NCBI GenBank assembly: GCA_039930045.1
Contig: JBDSQB010000016.1
Coordinates: forward strand, 1-64,000
Length of the DNA: 64,000 nt
Direction: 5' to 3'
Origin: Chthoniobacterales bacterium
GTDB lineage: Bacteria > Verrucomicrobiota > Verrucomicrobiia > Chthoniobacterales > DASVRZ01
Below the pieces are notes generated by a model. That model was not told the DNA's origin. It saw only the letters and a program-made list of their open reading frames with translations, and searched no databases. A program made the position numbers and the translations under genes. Below, piece by piece: positions 62,200-64,000 of the stretch. How positions within the stretch are numbered: the first letter of the stretch is position 1; every line of letters begins with the position of its first letter.

Positions 62200-62782
62200 C
62201 GCGCCGTTGCCGCGGGCGTTTTTTCAGCGCGATCCGCTGGTCTGCGCACGCGAAATGATCGGCTGCGAACTGGTCTGGGACGAGTGCCGCGGCCGAATCG
62301 TCGAGACGGAGGCGTATGCGGAATTTGGCGACGAGGCGTGCCACACGTTTGCGCGTCAGTCGGCGCGGAAATTCATCGCGGAGCAACCACCGGGAGCGGC
62401 TTACGTTTACCAAAATTACGGCATTCACTGGCTGCTGAATGTTCTCATCAAAGGCGGGCAGGGGAATGGCTTCGTGCTCATCCGCGCGATCGAGCCGACG
62501 CAGGGAATCGAGAAAATGCGCGAGCGCCGCAAGCTGGAGCCGGTGCGCCAGCTTTGCTCCGGGCCGGGAAAACTGACGGTCGCCTTCGGGATCGGGCGCG
62601 CCGAGCACGGGTTCGATCTTTGCAGTGATCCGAGTCACGCCTTTTACTCGTCGCAGAGTGCGATGGAAGTCGAATCAGACGTTCGAGTCGGCATCACGAA
62701 GGCTGCGCATTTCCCCTGGCGCTTTGTCGAGCGCGGCTCGCCGTTTCTGAGTGTGAAGGTGAAGTCCGGCATCACCCCATAA
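62180..62782 (+). CDS. DNA-3-methyladenine glycosylase, AAG/MPG family
   Basis: ATG 62180 (MKFPADSAPLPRAFFQRDPL) gives 200 residues. Family motifs are VARELIG-like VCAREMIGCELVWDE, VETEAYAEFGDEACH, AAYVYQNYGIHWLLNVL and CSGPGKLTVAFGI. It flips out alkylated bases (3-methyladenine, hypoxanthine) and cleaves the glycosidic bond. It overlaps the upstream lipoprotein gene by 20 bp. Confidence 0.9.
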   Translation: MKFPADSAPLPRAFFQRDPLVCAREMIGCELVWDECRGRIVETEAYAEFGDEACHTFARQSARKFIAEQPPGAAYVYQNYGIHWLLNVLIKGGQGNGFVLIRAIEPTQGIEKMRERRKLEPVRQLCSGPGKLTVAFGIGRAEHGFDLCSDPSHAFYSSQSAMEVESDVRVGITKAAHFPWRFVERGSPFLSVKVKSGITP

Positions 62783-62787
62783 AAAGA

Positions 62788-62819
62788 CCGGGGCAATCCC
62801 CGTAAAGAGATTGCCCCGG
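62788..62819. terminator. Bidirectional intrinsic terminator
   Basis: Perfect 11-bp stem CCGGGGCAATC (62788-62798) with GATTGCCCCGG (62809-62819). On the minus strand it is followed by a T-rich run (TCTTTTT), so it can end the small lipoprotein gene; it also lies 5 bp after the glycosylase stop. Confidence 0.75.
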
Positions 62820-62838
62820 CGAAATCAGTGGTAACGAT

Positions 62839-62964
62839 TTACTTGGACATACCGGTCGTCGATGCGCCGGTGGTGCTCATCGTTTCCTTCTTGTGTGCAC
62901 ACGCGCCTAGGCTGAGTGCGCTCGCTGCGATAGCAACGATTGCGAGAATTTTGATAGTTTTCAT
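62839..62964 (-). CDS. Short lipoprotein (41 residues) with a strong ribosome-binding site
   Basis: ATG 62964 (MKTIKILAIVAIAASALSLG, then AC) gives a 41-residue peptide with a lipobox and a short Thr/Ser/Met-rich tail (HKKETMSTTGASTTGMSK). An AAGGAGG Shine-Dalgarno sequence lies on the minus strand at 62980-62974, 9 bases upstream of the ATG. A longer frame from 63036 exists but has no good ribosome site. It resembles short entericidin-like lipoproteins in size only. Confidence 0.75.
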   Translation of the reverse strand: MKTIKILAIVAIAASALSLGACAHKKETMSTTGASTTGMSK

Positions 62965-62973
62965 AGTTATTTC

Positions 62974-62980
62974 CCTCCTT
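62974..62980 (-). promoter_or_regulatory. Consensus ribosome-binding site of the 41-residue lipoprotein
   Basis: AAGGAGG on the minus strand, nine bases from the ATG at 62964. It is unusually strong compared with most genes here, which lack a clear Shine-Dalgarno sequence, and it fixes the start. Confidence 0.8.
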
Positions 62981-63169
62981 TCTTGAGCGGGTAGCTCGGT
63001 GACAGATTTAGGGGCTGCCAGTGGGACTGACAACACTTAATTCCAAATCTTTCACCTAACCATCGCGTGAAAAGAAAAATGGGGCCCTCTTTTTTTTCCA
63101 AAATGGGGTTGTTCTTTCCTGACAAACTCCGCCATCTTGCGCAGTGCCACGGCCCTGGCATTCCTTATT

Positions 63170-63709
63170 ATGCAAGAAGATCTCTCCAAAGTCCTCCTTC
63201 ACACCTCCACCATTTTCGCGCGGCTCGATGAAATGGCGGCCACCCTCACCGAGGAATACGCCGGGCGCGAGCTCACTGTGCTTTGCCTGATGAGCGGTGC
63301 CTTCATGTTCGGCGCCGACCTCCTGCGCCGCATCCCGCTGCCCTTGCGCATTATCTGTCTCAGCGTCTCGTCCTACCACGGCGGCACGTCCACGAGTGGC
63401 CAAGTTACCTTCCAGGCCGCCATGCCCGACCTGGAGGGCCGCCATGTTCTCATCATCGACGACATCCTCGACACCGGGCTGACTTTGAGCTGCCTCCGGG
63501 AAAAAATCTTCCGCGAAACGCACACCCTCAGCACGAAGATCTGCGTCCTGCTTCGCAAAAACACTGGCGCTGACCGTCCCATCGAGGCGGATTACGTCGG
63601 GTTCGACATTCCGAATGAATTCGTCGTCGGCTACGGTCTCGATTTCCAGGAGAAATACCGCAACCTCCCGTTCATCGGCGTCCTCCGAAACGAAGTCGCC
63701 GGTCTGTGA
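63170..63709 (+). CDS. hpt: Hypoxanthine phosphoribosyltransferase
   Basis: ATG 63170 (MQEDLSKVLLHTSTIFARLD) gives 179 residues. The PRPP-binding signature is VLIIDDILDTGLTL, and the conserved strand CLMSGAFMFGADLLRRIPLP precedes it. The C-terminal YVGFDIPNEFVVGYGLDFQE is typical of HPRT. It salvages hypoxanthine and guanine to IMP and GMP. ATG 63137 lies in frame but would add an odd extension. The TGA overlaps the GTG of moaD. Confidence 0.93.
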   Translation: MQEDLSKVLLHTSTIFARLDEMAATLTEEYAGRELTVLCLMSGAFMFGADLLRRIPLPLRIICLSVSSYHGGTSTSGQVTFQAAMPDLEGRHVLIIDDILDTGLTLSCLREKIFRETHTLSTKICVLLRKNTGADRPIEADYVGFDIPNEFVVGYGLDFQEKYRNLPFIGVLRNEVAGL

Positions 63710-63951
63710 CCATTCGAATTCAATTCTTTTCGCGGCTGCGGGAGATTGGCGGTTCAGCCGTGCTCGAACGCGAAGTGGCACCCGGCACCACCGTCGGAGC
63801 GGCCTTGGCCGAGTTGGAGCGCGATCTGCCGAAACTGGCCGACTGGCAGGGGAAACTCCTCCTCGCCGTCGGAGTCGAATTTGCCCCGCACGACCAGATT
63901 TTGCAGGCAAACGATCTCCTTAGTGTGATGCCACCCGTCCAGGGCGGCTGA
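63706..63951 (+). CDS. moaD: Molybdopterin synthase small subunit (MoaD, ThiS fold)
   Basis: An 81-residue ubiquitin-like protein from GTG 63706. It has the beta-grasp strands (TIRIQFFSRLREIGG, LLLAVGVEF) and ends in a double glycine (PPVQGG), which would be thiocarboxylated to carry sulfur for molybdopterin. The start overlaps the hpt stop (GTGA). The ORF that begins 12 bp later is cut by the window edge and may be the next gene of the pathway. Confidence 0.85.
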   Translation: MTIRIQFFSRLREIGGSAVLEREVAPGTTVGAALAELERDLPKLADWQGKLLLAVGVEFAPHDQILQANDLLSVMPPVQGG

Positions 63952-63963
63952 TTTTTTTCCCCA

Positions 63964-64000
63964 ATGATTGCTGCCACACTCCAGCCACATCCGGCGATGA
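63964..64000 (+). CDS. Start of a gene cut by the window edge
   Basis: ATG at 63964 opens a frame (MIAATLQPHPAM) that runs off the end of the window. It starts 12 bp after moaD, where moaE or another molybdopterin gene is often found. Too short to identify. Confidence 0.35.
   Translation, partial: MIAATLQPHPAM

Noticed and set aside
1-64000. tRNA genes, rRNA genes, CRISPR arrays, insertion sequences or prophage
   Set aside because: None was recognised when reading both strands; tRNA detection by eye is limited, so a covariance-model scan (tRNAscan-SE) would settle it.

Overview
The window is a dense, GC-rich (roughly 60% by eye) bacterial chromosome segment with about 60 protein genes, short intergenic gaps and many start/stop overlaps (ATGA, GTGA, TGATG). 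I see no rRNA, tRNA, CRISPR array, transposase or prophage. The gene content fits a Verrucomicrobiota-like (PVC) bacterium: a PEP-CTERM protein with autotransporter-type repeats, a prepilin-like protein, a stand-alone class II ribonucleotide reductase, a DUF485/ActP-type symporter pair, GlgE and many lipoproteins. The phylum is an inference from gene content, not a proven placement.

Layout. 0-9.4 kb: partial hybrid histidine kinase, tyrS, a secreted rhodanese, a Met-rich secreted protein, a kinase/response-regulator pair, a pseudopilin, an ABC-F ATPase and a DUF2231 membrane protein. 9.4-13.6 kb: a metal-response operon (regulator, sensor kinase, P1B-4 type ATPase) with overlapping starts and stops. 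13.6-16.5 kb: a MarR-ClC chloride transporter operon and an AbrB-Doc toxin-antitoxin pair. 16.5-23.3 kb: an envelope cluster with an eIF1-like factor, a BON-like lipoprotein, a LysM protein, a TPR-like anchored protein, a large receiver/PATAN/pseudokinase/FGE-like fusion, a secreted protein and an amidase. 23.4-29.9 kb: ActP-type symporter, cysI, a 5'-3' exonuclease and small envelope proteins. 30-38.3 kb: the nusA-infB-rbfA-nrnA-truB-ribF translation/RNA operon followed by a PIN-PhoH ATPase. 38.4-50.8 kb: PEP-CTERM protein, L,D-transpeptidase, asd, a glycosyltransferase, an ankyrin lipoprotein with glgE, dinB, rpsT, tcdA and an AMP-ligase. 50.9-64 kb: acs, nrdJ, htpG, a secreted hydrolase, a polytopic membrane protein, a Nif3 protein, an AAG-type DNA glycosylase, hpt and moaD.

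Most striking points. (1) The nrdJ promoter carries two NrdR-box-like sites exactly 31 bp apart, followed by two DnaA-box-like 9-mers 11 bp apart. (2) A degenerate 16-bp word, close to GAGTTSCAKTCSAMTC, recurs at nearly 40 places on both strands, in genes and between them and in different reading frames. A second word, GTTAGGA, is clustered in a few genes. (3) Several families of palindromic intergenic elements are present, including a cloverleaf-shaped one after cysI. (4) The 802-residue protein at 19.3 kb has lost the key catalytic residues in both its kinase-like and FGE-like domains, which suggests a transmembrane scaffold. (5) nusA has an intrinsic terminator between its apparent promoter and its start codon, which suggests attenuation.
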